A stretch of 64,000 nucleotides of DNA from Cyrtodaria siliqua (Eukaryota > Mollusca > Bivalvia > Adapedonta > Hiatellidae). This document shows, piece after piece, positions 31,551 through 42,799 of the stretch. Both the position numbers and the translations under genes were made by a program. Each line of letters opens with the position of its first letter. Position 1 is the stretch's first letter. Under the pieces are notes generated by a model that ran no database searches, was not told where the DNA came from, and worked only from the letters and a program-made list of their open reading frames with translations. Where the stretch lies: the NCBI GenBank assembly GCA_037043455.1, contig JAWPHD010011187.1, positions 1 through 64,000 of the forward strand, given 5' to 3'.

Positions 31551-31652
31551 AAACTGACAAAGTCAATGACGTGGAATAAAACGTCACTGGCAAACACAAC
31601 GTCAACATTATGACGATTTTGTTACAAAGATGACGTCAGAAACGTTTCTGTG
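31551..31652. repeat. Copy 2 of the ~102-bp ACGT-rich direct repeat
   Basis: Same sequence and orientation as 30526-30627. Flanks differ (TTTCTGTG then TAATTTTAATTAAGG). Confidence 0.85.
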
Positions 31653-31916
31653 TAATTTTAATTAAGGGGGTTGAATTGGTGCTTTGGAAACAAGGTACCG
31701 AATTGCCGATTTTAAATGGCATATCCTATTAACGTCATACGTTTGTTTTATTCTTGTAAAATCAATGAATAAAAATGGATCTAAATAAAGAGTCATATTT
31801 AAAAAAAAAAAAAATGTACACAAGTAGATAAAAGGTATTTAAAATGACTTTGCGCAATTTAGATCTAATAATCTATCCAAAATAATAGTGTTTTGGTTAC
31901 ACATGTAATAAACAGG

Positions 31917-32054
31917 TTATTAACTGGGGTAGGTGTGCCTCTTTGTGACATTGGCCCTCGACAGCCATATGAGGCCCTCCAGCTAAAGCTCTCGGGCCTC
32001 ATATGGCTATCTCGGGCCAATATCACAAAGAGGCACACCTCCCCCAGTTAATAA
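31917..32054. repeat. 138-bp hairpin element
   Basis: TTATTAACTGGGG...GTGTGCCTCTTTGTGA pairs with TCACAAAGAGGCACAC...CCCCAGTTAATAA. The inner arms GGGCC..CATATGAGGCCC also pair. Confidence 0.8.
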
Positions 32055-32369
32055 ACTCTATATATGTTTTCGTGCAAAGGTGTGACAGTGGTCAATAACC
32101 TGCTGCCAGCGAATAAATACAAATAGACAGCAGAAAGGCCATCAGCCCTTGGTTCCTGAACTAGCTTTGAACTCTCTCTCCAGGTTGTCATATTTACAAT
32201 GGGGAAGTAAGGTGTGATTTTAGCCATTGATTATTTGCACTTCACTTCAAGTATGAAAGTTGGTTCTGATGCAAAGTATATGACCCAAAATATAATTTAC
32301 ATTACTCATTTGCCACCCTGAAACAGTTCACAATTGTATAGCTAAAATACCCATTTTAGTCTAGCTTTT

Positions 32370-32520
32370 ACAAAAGTGTTGATTCTTATGGATGGCGAGA
32401 GGTATAAAGTACTGGTTCTACCTAGAAAAAAGTGGGTGGTCTGCCTCCACCACTAAAAAAAAATTGACCGCATATATAGCTTGAAATGTGCTGGAAATGA
32501 CGTAAAATGCCATTCAACAA
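32370..32520 (+). repeat. SINE family 2 copy, 5'-truncated
   Basis: Recognised by GTGTTGATTCTTATGGATGG, TACTGGTTCTACC, GGTGGTCTGCCTCCACCAC and the CATTCAACAAAC tail. Confidence 0.75.
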
Positions 32521-32535
32521 ACGTCAACGAGTACA

Positions 32536-33006
32536 TCAATATTTTACACTTGATACTGGATGAAGATATGCATCCGATTGTTGAGGGCCAAGTTTTTGTG
32601 CTGGTGATGGCCTCATGGGCTTCTTCTCATCTCTAGGGAGCTGTGCAGACTTGAGTCCTCTCTGGGGAATCTTTGGTGTAGAGCCTGCAGGTCTGGGGGC
32701 CATTTTGGGCCCTTTTGAGCTGGATAAGTTGCTTTCTATATCTACGGTGGATTGCAGAGGTGGTTTGGGTCTGGTGGGAAATTTTGGTTTTGGGATGTCT
32801 GATGTAGATTCTTGAAATCTGGGAGGTGGGCCTGGAGGACTGTGTGGTGTGGAGTGGTGACTGGTGCTGGACTTCTGGCTCGTCACTTGTATCTGAAGAA
32901 TGGCTGGCGATGGTAGAGGGCCCTTTTTATTTGCAGCTGGTCTAACAACATGTGACTGCATTTTTTCTCCTGCTGACACAGGCTTGTACTCAGTGTTCGA
33001 AACATC
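32536..33006 (-). CDS. Terminal exon: proline-rich cytoplasmic tail
   Basis: The acceptor is cttccccag and the stop TGA (32536-32538). It encodes 156 residues with multiple PxxP motifs, NTEYKPV and Ser/Thr-rich stretches, typical of an unstructured signalling tail. Confidence 0.8.
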   Translation of the reverse strand, partial: DVSNTEYKPVSAGEKMQSHVVRPAANKKGPLPSPAILQIQVTSQKSSTSHHSTPHSPPGPPPRFQESTSDIPKPKFPTRPKPPLQSTVDIESNLSSSKGPKMAPRPAGSTPKIPQRGLKSAQLPRDEKKPMRPSPAQKLGPQQSDAYLHPVSSVKY

Positions 33007-36000
33007 CTGGGGAAGAAATGCTTGAATGTAGTTAACAATACAAAACAATGATGCATGCCAGTTCCAAAACAACTGTTGGCACCAGGAAGGTCTTTAAATA
33101 CATCTTTTGATAATAAGAGGGCTGTTTGGAAAGTTTCGAGACACCATTGATCAAATTTGAAATCACAACATCCTAATTAGTTCAGTGGAGCTAAATTTGA
33201 CCACATGGTCTCGATTTAAACAAACCTGATAGAGGACCATAAGCTTTTGGTACACGCAAAATATTAGACCTCTAGCTCATAGAGTTTCAAATTTCACACC
33301 GTGATCACCATTTGAAAGAAAATGGTTGAGGACCATTGGCTTATGCAACACGCCATATATGAGAGCTCTGTGTCTTGTAATTTCAAAGAAGTTTTTTTAA
33401 GTTTTTTCCTATCCAAATCTATGTAAAAACCAGCAAAACTTCTATACAAACTTTTGATGCCTTTGACACGGCGTTTTTTGATCCGGGGAACTTCATTTGA
33501 ACAAATTTGATAGTACAGGGCTTGGCGATCATTAATAAAGAAAAACTGCCGAAATCTGTTTAGTGGTTCTTGAGAAGAAAATATTTTAAGGTTTCCACCA
33601 TTTATTGTAATGGCGGCCATCTTAGATGTCGCGTTGACCAAATTTGAAAAACACTGTCCTCAAAATCATTCATGTGAAGTTTGGTCAAAATTGAACAAGC
33701 GGTTACTGAGGAGATGTCGTTTAAATCAATTGTAGACGGACGGATGGGACAACGGATGAAAAAATATCACAATAGCTCGGCTGAGGTGAGCTACAAAGGA
33801 GAAGGCTTTGTAAGTCGACAGAGAAGGCTTAGGGATTAGCACGGAATCTTACTTCATCATCTATATCCTCGTACAGCACAGATACGTTGTCTCCCTCAGT
33901 TATGTTTGGTGGTGTAGTGTTTTTACGCTTCATCCTCCTTCTTAGAAATGGAATACTTAACTTGGATGGCAACCTGTATAGCAAAATTATAGTAAATAGA
34001 AATAATTTGTTACATATACCATTTTTTACATGCGACAGATACATTAATGTTTTAACGAAAACCATTTATTTATCTAAACCAAATGAGTAACAGTAGAAAG
34101 TAAAATGTTAATAAATATACTTAAGATCATCAACAGTGCAAGTTTTTTTATTTTGTGTTTATTTTTAATTAAAATGTCTCCAAAATCAATTGTAGTATTA
34201 TGTACGTCTTCGAAATTATTCACATTCCCTATTAATCTGGTGACCGATCAAATTCATGTATTGAAAGAAGTCAAATCGGAATTATGCGAAATCCATGTTT
34301 CCTGCCAAACTTGCATTTTTAATGGCGTTAAGTATAGAATTGAATAAGGGTTTTATGGCATGCCAAAACAAAAACGTTATATGGTGCCAACAGGAATGAA
34401 CATACCAGGCTCACTCTCCATTAACATCCAGATAAAATATGCAAAATGGACCTAGAACCGACCCACCCGCAGAACTGCAGAGTTGCTGCAAATTCTGCTG
34501 TAAACACTCCATTTTTTGCTGAAACCACCATCTTTTTTTTCTGGCAACACTCAATTAGCACCTGAAACTTGGATAGCTTGGATAAGCACTGGCCGTATTC
34601 TTGCCTGGGAACCACATGGGTATTTTAAATAGACGACCAGGCAAGTTATTAAGTAGCGGTTCCTTTTTCTTGAGATTTGATGTTTTTTCTTCTCGAAAAG
34701 GGAAAACACATTTTGGCATTGCCGACATTTTGGCATTGCCGAGTATTACCCAATAATGGCTAATGCTGTACATGAACAGTTATGGATCACATATTCCTAC
34801 TCAAGACTTTTCTTTATAAATAATCAGCGTATTCTAATTTCGTACCTGAAACACCAATCTCCACTTGAAATGAGAAATTCATATATTTAAAATCCCTATC
34901 CTTCCATCAACGGGAAAAATTTACAACAGATGTACACCTTTTCTAAACCTACTGACTCTATAGACAAAATATCAACGAGACATTTACATTATTATATGAC
35001 CGGAACACCTGGATTGAGGTTTGACAAACGGTTTTGTAGTGTAATTTGCCGTTATTTTGCGGGTTAGTTTCTTAAGCTTGCATCGCTTAGTCTTTTCCCA
35101 AGGTTCATCTTTAATGTACCACAGTTTCTTGACTGTGAAAGTAATGAAAATGTATACATATAGAGGAAACAGGATTCCATCCAGTCATAGGCCTTTTTAA
35201 GTGGTTGTTTATTAGTGTAACATGTATTCTTTTATGTGTTTCTATCTGTATATCTTTAATCCTACAGGGTATAATATGTCGGTAAATATAATTTTCTTCG
35301 TTTGAAGTATGAATAAGAAGAAAATTTCCCTTGAACAGAGATCAGTCTCCACAAGGCAGTGTATTAGCCAGCCAACCAGGCAGCCGTCTTTTGCATGGCT
35401 GTTGTTGAAAAATCGCGGCCAATATTTGGGGGAGTGTGTGGGGTAAACACTTTTTTCTTTTTTTTTCTTTTTTCACAATAACACTTCCAAACTTACTTTC
35501 TCAATATTGTTATGTTTTGTATATATTTATAGAAGAAATATGATCTAAAATGTTTCTTTTTTCACCTTTATCTGTAAAAATAAATGACCCCAGAGACACC
35601 GACTTTTGCACACCCTGTTGGCACCCATTTCTTGAATTTCTGCCTAATACACTGCCGCAAGGTATAGCGATATGCATGCTGTTAGTAACCTAGTCATTCA
35701 ACATTTGGGGAACCGGCGGACGAACATATATTACGACTATTAATTGATTTATTAATGTTATACATGTATAAGTATGTTATGATATTGATAGTGCTTTATA
35801 ATACCTAATTATATAAAAATGAAGTACTAGTAAATGAAATCGAGTTTTTATTATTTCCATGACATATATCAGCTTTAAGTGGAAGATGATTATAATGTAT
35901 ATGGGGAGTATAGATGCTACTTAACTGATGTTGGGCATTCCACACAATGTGAGAATAATGGCTATACTTTGTATGGGGAGTATAGATGCTACTTACCTGA

Positions 36001-39000
36001 TGTTGGGCATTCCACATAATATGAGAATGACAGCTTCACTTTATATGGAGAGTACATACACTACTAAACTTTATGTTGGGCATTCCACAGAATGTGAGAA
36101 TAATGGCTCTACGTAGAGCAGTTCTGGAATCGTCCATATTCTCACATTGCGTATAACAATAACATAGACACTACTTACTGATTGACATCTAATTGACATC
36201 AAGATTAACATTCCCATATTGAAAGGTTCATGATAAACCTTCAAGTAGTTAAAGGAGTAGTTGCCACAAGTTTTACTGATGTCGGACATTACACAGAATG
36301 TGAGAATGATGGCTATACTTTACATTGGGAGTACAGACACTACTTACCTGATGTTGGGCATTCCACAGAACGTGCGAATAAAGGCTATACTTAATATGGG
36401 GAGTACAGACAAGTACTTACTTGATGTTGGGCATTCCACAGAACATGAGAATGACGGCTCTGCGCAGAGCAGTTCCAGAATCGTCCATATTCTCATATTG
36501 CGTATAACATAGACACTACTTACTGATGCTGGACATTCCACAGAATGTGAGAATAATGGCTATACTTTATATGGGGAGTACAGACACTACTTACTTGATG
36601 TTGGGCATTCCACAGAATGTGACAATGATGACTATACTTTATATGGGGAGTACAGACACTACTTACCTGATGCTGGACATTCCACAGAATGTGAGAATAA
36701 TGGCTATACTTTATATGGGGAGTACAGACACTACTTACTTGATGTTGGGCATTCCACAGAATGTGAGAATAATGACTATACTTTATATGGGGAGTACAGA
36801 CACTTACCTGATGCTGGACATTCCACAGAATGTGAGAATAATGGCTATACTTTATATGGGGAGTACAGACACTACTTACCTGATGTTGGGCATACCACAG
36901 AATGTGAGAATAATGACTATACTTTATATGGGGAGTACAGACACTTACCTGATGCTGGACATTCCACAGAATGTGAGAATAATGGCTATACTTTATATGG
37001 GGAGTACAGACACTACTTACCTGATGTTGGGCATACCACAGAATGTGAGAATAATGACTATACTTTATATGGGGAGTACAGACACTTACCTGATGCTGGA
37101 CATTCCACAGAATGTGAGAATAATGGCTATACTTTATATGGGGAGTACAGACACTACTTACCTGATGTTGGGCATTCCACAGAATGTGACAATGATGACT
37201 ATACTTTATATGGGGAGTACAGACACTTACCTGATGTTGGGCATTCCACAGAATGTGAGAATAATGGCTATACTTTATGGGGAGTATAGACGCTACTTAC
37301 CTGATGTTGGGCATACCACAGAATGTGAGAATAATGGCTATACTTTATATGGGGAGTACAGACACTACTTACCTGATGTTGGGCATACCACAAAATGTGA
37401 GAATAATGGCTATACTTTATATGGGGAGTACAGACACTACTTACCTGATGTTGGGCATTCCGCAGAATGTGACAATGATGACTATACTTTATATGGGGAG
37501 TACAGACACTTACCTGATGTTGGGCATTCCATAGAATGTGAGAATAATGGCTATACTTTATGGGGAGTATAGACGCTACTTACCTGATGTTGGGCATACC
37601 ACAGAATGTGAGAATAATGGCTATACTTTATATGGGGAGTACAGACACTACTTACCTGATGTTGGACATTCCACAGAATGTGAGAATAATGGCTATACTT
37701 TATATGGAGAGTACATAAACTACTTACCTGATGTTGGGCATTCAACAGAATGTGACAATGATGACTATACTTTATATGGAGAGTACAGACACTACTTACC
37801 TGATGTTGGGCATTCCACAGAATGTGAGAATAATGACTATACTTTATATGGGGAGTACAGACACTTACCTGATGTTGGGCATTCCACAGAATGTGAGAAG
37901 AATGGCTATACTTTATATGGAGAGTACATACACTACTTACCTGATGTTGGGCATTCCACAGAATGTGAGAATAATGGCTATACTTTTTGGGGAGTATAGA
38001 TGCTACTTACCTGATGTTGGGCATACCACAGAATGTGAGAATAATGGCTATACTTTATGGGGAGTACAGACACTACTTACTGATGCTGGACATTCCACAG
38101 AATGTGAGAATAATGGCTATACTTTATGGGGAGTATAGATGCTACTTACCTGATGTTGGGCATACCACAGAATGTGAGAATAATGGCTATACTTTATATG
38201 GGGAGTACAGACACTACTTACCTTATGTTGGGCATTCCACAGAATGTGAGAATAATGGCTATACTTTATGGGGAGTATAGACGCTACTTACCTGATGTTG
38301 GGCATTCCACAGAATGTGAGAATAATGGCTATACTTTAAATGGGGAGTACATACACTACTTACCTGATGTTGGGCATTCTACAAGTGTGACAATGATGAC
38401 TATACTTTATATGGGGAGTACAGACACTTACCTGATGTTGGGCATTCCACAGAATGTGACAATGATGACTATACTTTATATGGGGAGTATACTCTACTTA
38501 CTCGATGTTGGGCATTCCACAGAATGTGACAATGATGGCTATGCTTTATATGGAGAGTACACATTACCTGATGTTGGGCATTCCACAGAACATGAGAATA
38601 ATGGCTATACTTTATATGGGGAGTACACACACTACTTACTTGATGTTGGGCATTCCGCAGAATGTGAGAATGATGGCTATAAGCATTATTGTGATGATAG
38701 AACCAGCCACCATAGAGGCTATGGCGAGCTCTACATTAGCTATCTGTACATCTGCTGGCAGAATGTGTGCGAGACGCTTTGAGTCCATGAACAGGTTGGC
38801 TGTAGCTTGGTTGTAGGTGCCCTCCTGTATACACTTGCTCTTTATCTTTCTTTTGTCTGCAACTGATTTAGATACATAGATAAATTAATACAGAGCAGAT
38901 AAGTTGAGAATATTGTGGTCAAAGATAATGGGAAACGACACTGAACAGTTTTCACCTACATTTTGAGCACAGAAGCATTGACCCAAACTCTCAGAATATA

Positions 39001-39707
39001 ACTGGACTTTTGTTCCACAAATGAAAGCCATGTTGAGACTATTTTGTTTCTTTGTGTGTTTTATTAAAGAAAAAACATGTTCAATCTCATTTTGGTACTC
39101 ACAAAACGTATTTTTTTTATTATATATAATTATATATATTTTGATTGGAGAAGCAAATAGTTTCCACTGAATGAAATCAATAATACTAGGTTTCTTCTAT
39201 AAACATACATATATACACTGGAAGCATAATGTATATGGTTACTGCAAGCAGGTTAGCATACACAATATACAAGTGTTGTTACTTTTTCAAGGCCTATCAC
39301 CAAGAATGCATGGCAAAATTCATACAAGACAACGAAATATGGATGGTCAGACTGTGACCTGGACAAAGGTGAAACTATATGCCCCTTTTAGATATGTTAT
39401 GGAACATAAACGTATGTTTTACAGCCCCTGATTTCAAATTGGCAATGATATTACACTTACCAGAAGCATCCAAACATCTGTCCCAGGGTTCCTTTCTATC
39501 ACAAAGTCCGAAATCTAATACAGTCTCTAGTGGTTCACAGGTGTTTGTATTATAGTTCCAGAGCTTGTCTATGTCACATATCTGCCTTCGTCTACTGATT
39601 TCTGGTTTTGTAACCAGGACATAGTAGGATGAACAGTTACATGGATCCAGAGCCTGATTGGTGTCGTCTGCTGCCCCCACAAAACACCCAGGAGCTGCAA
39701 TTGTATA
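32536..39707 (-). CDS. Single-pass membrane protein with Cys-rich chitin-binding-like domain and proline-rich tail (3' exons)
   Basis: Exons on the - strand: 39694 (or 39707)-39461, 38856-38640, 33973-33853, 33006-32536; phases 1 (or 0), 1, 2, 0 all match. The first exon has Cys spacing resembling a divergent chitin-binding type-2 domain (GCFVG...DPCNCSSYY...ICDIDKLWNYNTNTCEP); one expected Cys after YY is missing. The second ends in a hydrophobic helix (ELAIASMVAGSIITIMLIAI then ILTFC). Next come a stop-transfer cluster FLRRRMKRKN, acidic YEDIDDED, and a 157-residue tail rich in Pro with SH3-ligand-like PPGPPPRF and KPKFPTRPKPP. I infer type I topology. No signal peptide exon was found, so the 5' end is unresolved. 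I do not recognise an orthologue. Confidence 0.75.
33115..33795 (-). mobile_element. Hairpin-ended element, family F
   Basis: On the - strand it starts TAGCTCACCTCAGCCGAGCT (hairpin), then ATCCGTCCGTC. It contains GATGGCCGCCATTAC-type core and ends near CCCTCTTATTATC. A fragment of the same type lies at about 45115-45155. Confidence 0.5.
33853..33973 (-). CDS. Juxtamembrane exon (LRRRMKRKN...YEDIDDE)
   Basis: The acceptor is ctatacag and the donor GTAAGA; phase 2 to 0. It encodes the basic stop-transfer patch and an acidic YEDI motif. Confidence 0.8.
34355..34632 (-). repeat. SINE family 3 fragment
   Basis: Shares ATGGTGCCAACAGGAATGAAC, CCAGGCTCACTCTCCATT, GACCTAGAACC and GGGAACCACATGGG with the 24848 copy. 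Confidence 0.75.
34640..35880. other. Intronic stretch, nothing recognised
   Basis: AT-rich DNA with no clear exon or mobile element. Confidence 0.5.
35905..38660 (-). repeat. 69/72-bp tandem array built from an exon 3' end and its 5' splice site (~36 units)
   Basis: On the - strand each unit has TTCTCACATTCTGTGGAATG, CCCAACATCAG, then GTAAGTAGTGTCTGTACTCC and CCATATAAAG. Units are mostly 72 or 69 bp, some 70-71. The last unit merges into the 38640 exon at TATAGCCATCATTCTCACAT. Each unit therefore carries a consensus 5' splice site CAG|GTAAGT. The long + strand open frames here (36526-37572 and others) are products of periodicity, not genes. A break at about 36120-36340 holds a family E fragment. 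Confidence 0.95.
38640..38856 (-). CDS. Transmembrane exon
   Basis: The acceptor is cagttgcag and the donor GTAAGT. It encodes CIQEGTYNQATANLFMDSKR, then a membrane helix ending ILTFCGMPNI. Its last ~42 bp and donor are the parent sequence of the tandem array that follows. Confidence 0.85.
38857..39460. other. Short intron, nothing recognised
   Basis: Between the Cys-rich and TM exons; no additional feature seen apart from an AT-rich run near 39110-39140. Confidence 0.6.
39461..39707 (-). CDS. Cys-rich chitin-binding-like exon
   Basis: The donor is GTAAGT. Two acceptors are possible: attgcag (start 39694, phase 1) or gtattcag (start 39707, phase 0). The exon encodes the six-Cys region described above. 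Confidence 0.75.
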
Positions 39708-40214
39708 CTGAATACAACACACTTTTGCATGGACTTTTTTAAGTTTACTGTACTACTAATCAAACTAAAAAATTCATTCAAAATAACATAACAAGTTTTG
39801 AATCATTTTTAGGAAGGAGTTAATGTAATAACATTATCAAGGGTTTGATCTTTTGTTGATTTGTTAACAACCAACATTTTATATCAAATGTTCTGGTTCT
39901 TTTTTCTAGGCAGTAAAATGAGATGAGTTGAACTGGAGTTTTACGGCACACAAACACAAACAAGAAATGTGGAAATTCCACAAAAACCTGGTTTTCCATT
40001 TGAAATGCTATTACACTACTGCTAAGAACAAATGATTTTTTCTACAAAAAATTTGCAAATTACACAAATGAAGTTGAAGTTCTAATATTAAAGTGATATA
40101 AACAGTGTATAAAATAAAATAAATAGAATGACATGTGAATCACAAACATAAATGCATACACAGTGAATGAGGACTGTAAAGAAAAAATATTTGTTAGTAA
40201 TGGCAAATATAAGC

Positions 40215-40800
40215 TATATACACAGCAAGTTTCGTTGAAATCATTTTTCTATTTTTAGTAACAATGACCTTGACCCCAGTGACCCAAATGTAATCCCAAG
40301 CTTCCTTTCCATATAAGGTACCTACACAGCAAGTCGTTCCAATCTCATTCCCAACTAAAGTTACTGAGCAGAAACTGTTTTTTCTTTTTTTTTAGTAACA
40401 ATGACCTTGACCTTGATCCCAGTGACCCCAAATGCAATTCCAAGCTTCCTTTTGATATAAGCTACTTACACAGCAAGTTTCATTCTAATATCTCATTCCT
40501 TACTTAAGTTATTGAGCAAAATCTGTTTTTCTATTTTTAGTAACAGTGACCTTGACCCCAAATGCAATCCCAAACTTCCTTGTGAAATAAGCTACCTACA
40601 CAGCAAGTTTCATTCTAATTTCTCATTCCTGGAGTTATTGAGCGGAAATCGTTTTTCTCTATTTTTAATAACAGTGACCTTGACCCCAAATGCAATCCCA
40701 AGCTTCCTTTCCATATAAGCTAGCTACCTACCCTGCAAGTTTCATAGCAATACCTCATTCCTAAAAAAAAGTTATTGAGCAGAAACTAAGAGTTTGACGC
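40215..40800 (+). repeat. ~128-bp tandem repeat, about four units
   Basis: Units contain CAGTGACCTTGACCCCAAAT, GCAATCCCAAGCTTCCTTTC, ATATAAGCTAC and GCAAGTTTCAT. The same family recurs at 44211-44700 and around 52920-53100. Confidence 0.85.
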
Positions 40801-41379
40801 CGCACAACCAACGAGGAAAACCTGGTTAAAAAGGTTATATGGTGCCAACAGGAATGAACATTCCAGGCTCACTCTCCATTTACATGTAGCAATATTTTGA
40901 CAGACTGTTGTATGATCCACATAGTTAACACTGTATTTGCAAGGTACAGCATACCAGTAAACGTACAAGCCAAAATTCAAGTTGGGCTGAGTAATTGTTT
41001 AAATATGATTCAAAGTTTGAAAAATTAAATACGCAATAGGTAGATTACAATTAATATACTCTAAACAGTATTACAGAACACAAAAGCATATTTGGAACAA
41101 TTTTGTTTTCCTCGAATGTTAACTTTGGTTACCATCTAATACAGTGAACTTTTGTTTTCAAAATCTGGAGTTATTTCCTGAGGGAGATTTAAATCTGATA
41201 TTAAAAGAAAAGGAGTACAGAGCACACTTTATTTACAAGATTCACACATTCCAATGGAAATAAATCCCGTATTTCATCATTATGTTTTATACCATATTTT
41301 CCTGAAATAACTGTTAATACTTCATTATTTTTTGTTTTGTCTCTGCATATTACTGGGGATTGGCTTTATATGCCCCATC

Positions 41380-41680
41380 CCTGATAAATCGGACAGAACC
41401 ACACTTTTTCGTAAGAGGTCATTAACAAACCAAATAACTGAAAAAGTTACAATATATGCTGTAGCATTGTTGTCATAGAATGACTTAAACAAGTTGTTAA
41501 AGTGCATATATCCTTGAATATGTCTATACAAATCAGACAGAACCACACTTTTTCGTAAGAGGTCATTAACAAGCCAAATAACTGAAAAAGTTACAATATA
41601 TGCTGTAGCATTGTTGTCATAGAATGACTTAAACAAGTTGTTAAAGTGCATATATCCTTGAATATGTCTATACAAAGAAC
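41380..41680 (-). repeat. Tandem duplication, ~147-bp unit, both copies open on the - strand
   Basis: Two nearly identical units encode on the - strand YRHIQGYMHFNNLFKSFYDN and continue with a hydrophobic run (TAYIVTFSVIW). The frame (41325-41675) is open across both copies. I do not recognise the sequence. It lies in an intron, so it is recorded as a duplication rather than a gene. Confidence 0.6.
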
Positions 41681-41810
41681 CTGGTCAAATAGTATAGAGC
41701 AATCAGAATTAAAGTATATTTATAGTAAAACTTGCTTTTTAATATTTATTTTTTCTTCATTAAAAATATCACCAGAAAATCTGGATAATAAGAATATAAA
41801 GATAACTTAC

Positions 41811-41832
41811 GTATGAAGATCCTGGACATGAC
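41811..41832 (-). CDS. Candidate 22-bp microexon
   Basis: Flanked by tgtttgtag and GTAAGTTA on the - strand. Read in phase 0 it gives VMSRIFI plus one base, joining in phase to the exon at 39694; read in phase 2 it gives SCPGSSY and joins the 39707 acceptor. Either is possible. Confidence 0.3.
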
Positions 41833-42454
41833 CTACAAACATGTGTGCAGTGACACTTTTAATAATCTATTTACATTTCCTGTATTTACAAAGCTCTAGT
41901 ATATCACACAAACTGTGACAATGAATCACTACATAACAACCTTCTGAAGGAAACAATAGTTACTATCAACTTGAAAAATGAGGAAATACCAAAGGATGTC
42001 ACTTGAGTGTCCAAGTTTGTCTTACACATTTATACTTGTATCCATGGCATGATGCAGTCACATTATACGGACACTGGGCCAACCAGTCCTAGCAAGGGAG
42101 CCACTAGAGTGAATCCATGACCTCCCCCATGCAAGGTGAACACTACCATTACACCACTGCCATGGTTAAAAACATTGCTTATAGTGAAGGTAAACAATGA
42201 TGGTTTTAGTTGTATATTTTAAAGCTCAAAACATAAATCAAACAGGACGCAGTCTGTCCATGCAGTGATGCAGATACTTGTCAGTCATGTTGTCTAATGA
42301 TGCCCAAGTTTCAATCCATTATGTCAAGTTGTTTCCGAGATCTAAACAAGCTTATATACATACAAAACTGTAACCATTTTTGTTTAGTATAAAAGAGGCC
42401 ATTATTTTGTTTGAAATATAATGCATGAGTTAGTTACCCAATCTTTACTTCAGA

Positions 42455-42790
42455 CCATCTAATTGACATCAAGATTAACATTCTCATATTAAAAGGTTCA
42501 TGATAAACCTTCAAGTAGTTTCAGAGGAGTAGTTGCTACAAGTTTTTCCAATACATGAAAAACTCTTACATAAACAAAGTTGGCTGCTGTTGGCCATGTC
42601 TGACATCTAATCAAACTTAATTTTGTTTAGGACCACTTACAGGACCACTTACATGCCATCCAAATCAATACCACTTATGGTATATTTTGAGTGAAGTCGC
42701 CACAAAATTGTATTTTTAAAATCTATTTCTAGCTGTCTTACATTTCCAGTCGACATGATTTTTATGCAAGACCAACCAGACATCAAGAGC
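42455..42790 (-). mobile_element. Family E fragment
   Basis: Shares TAATTGACATCAAGATTAAC, GTAGTTTCAGAGGAGTAGTT and ACAAAGTTGGC with the elements at 24559 and 26303, and with 36185-36275. Confidence 0.55.
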
Positions 42791-42799
42791 AACATTCCT

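Noticed and set aside
30526..31652. LTR retrotransposon with 102-bp LTRs
   Set aside because: The repeats lack TG...CA ends, the interior has no gag/pol similarity or primer-binding site, and copy 1 lies within another element.
36526..38816. + strand ORF of 348 codons and neighbours with MLGIPQNVRIMAILYMGSTD repeats
   Set aside because: Antisense reading of a 69/72-bp array derived from a - strand exon end. There is no start context, no splice support, and the frame changes at each 70-71-bp unit.
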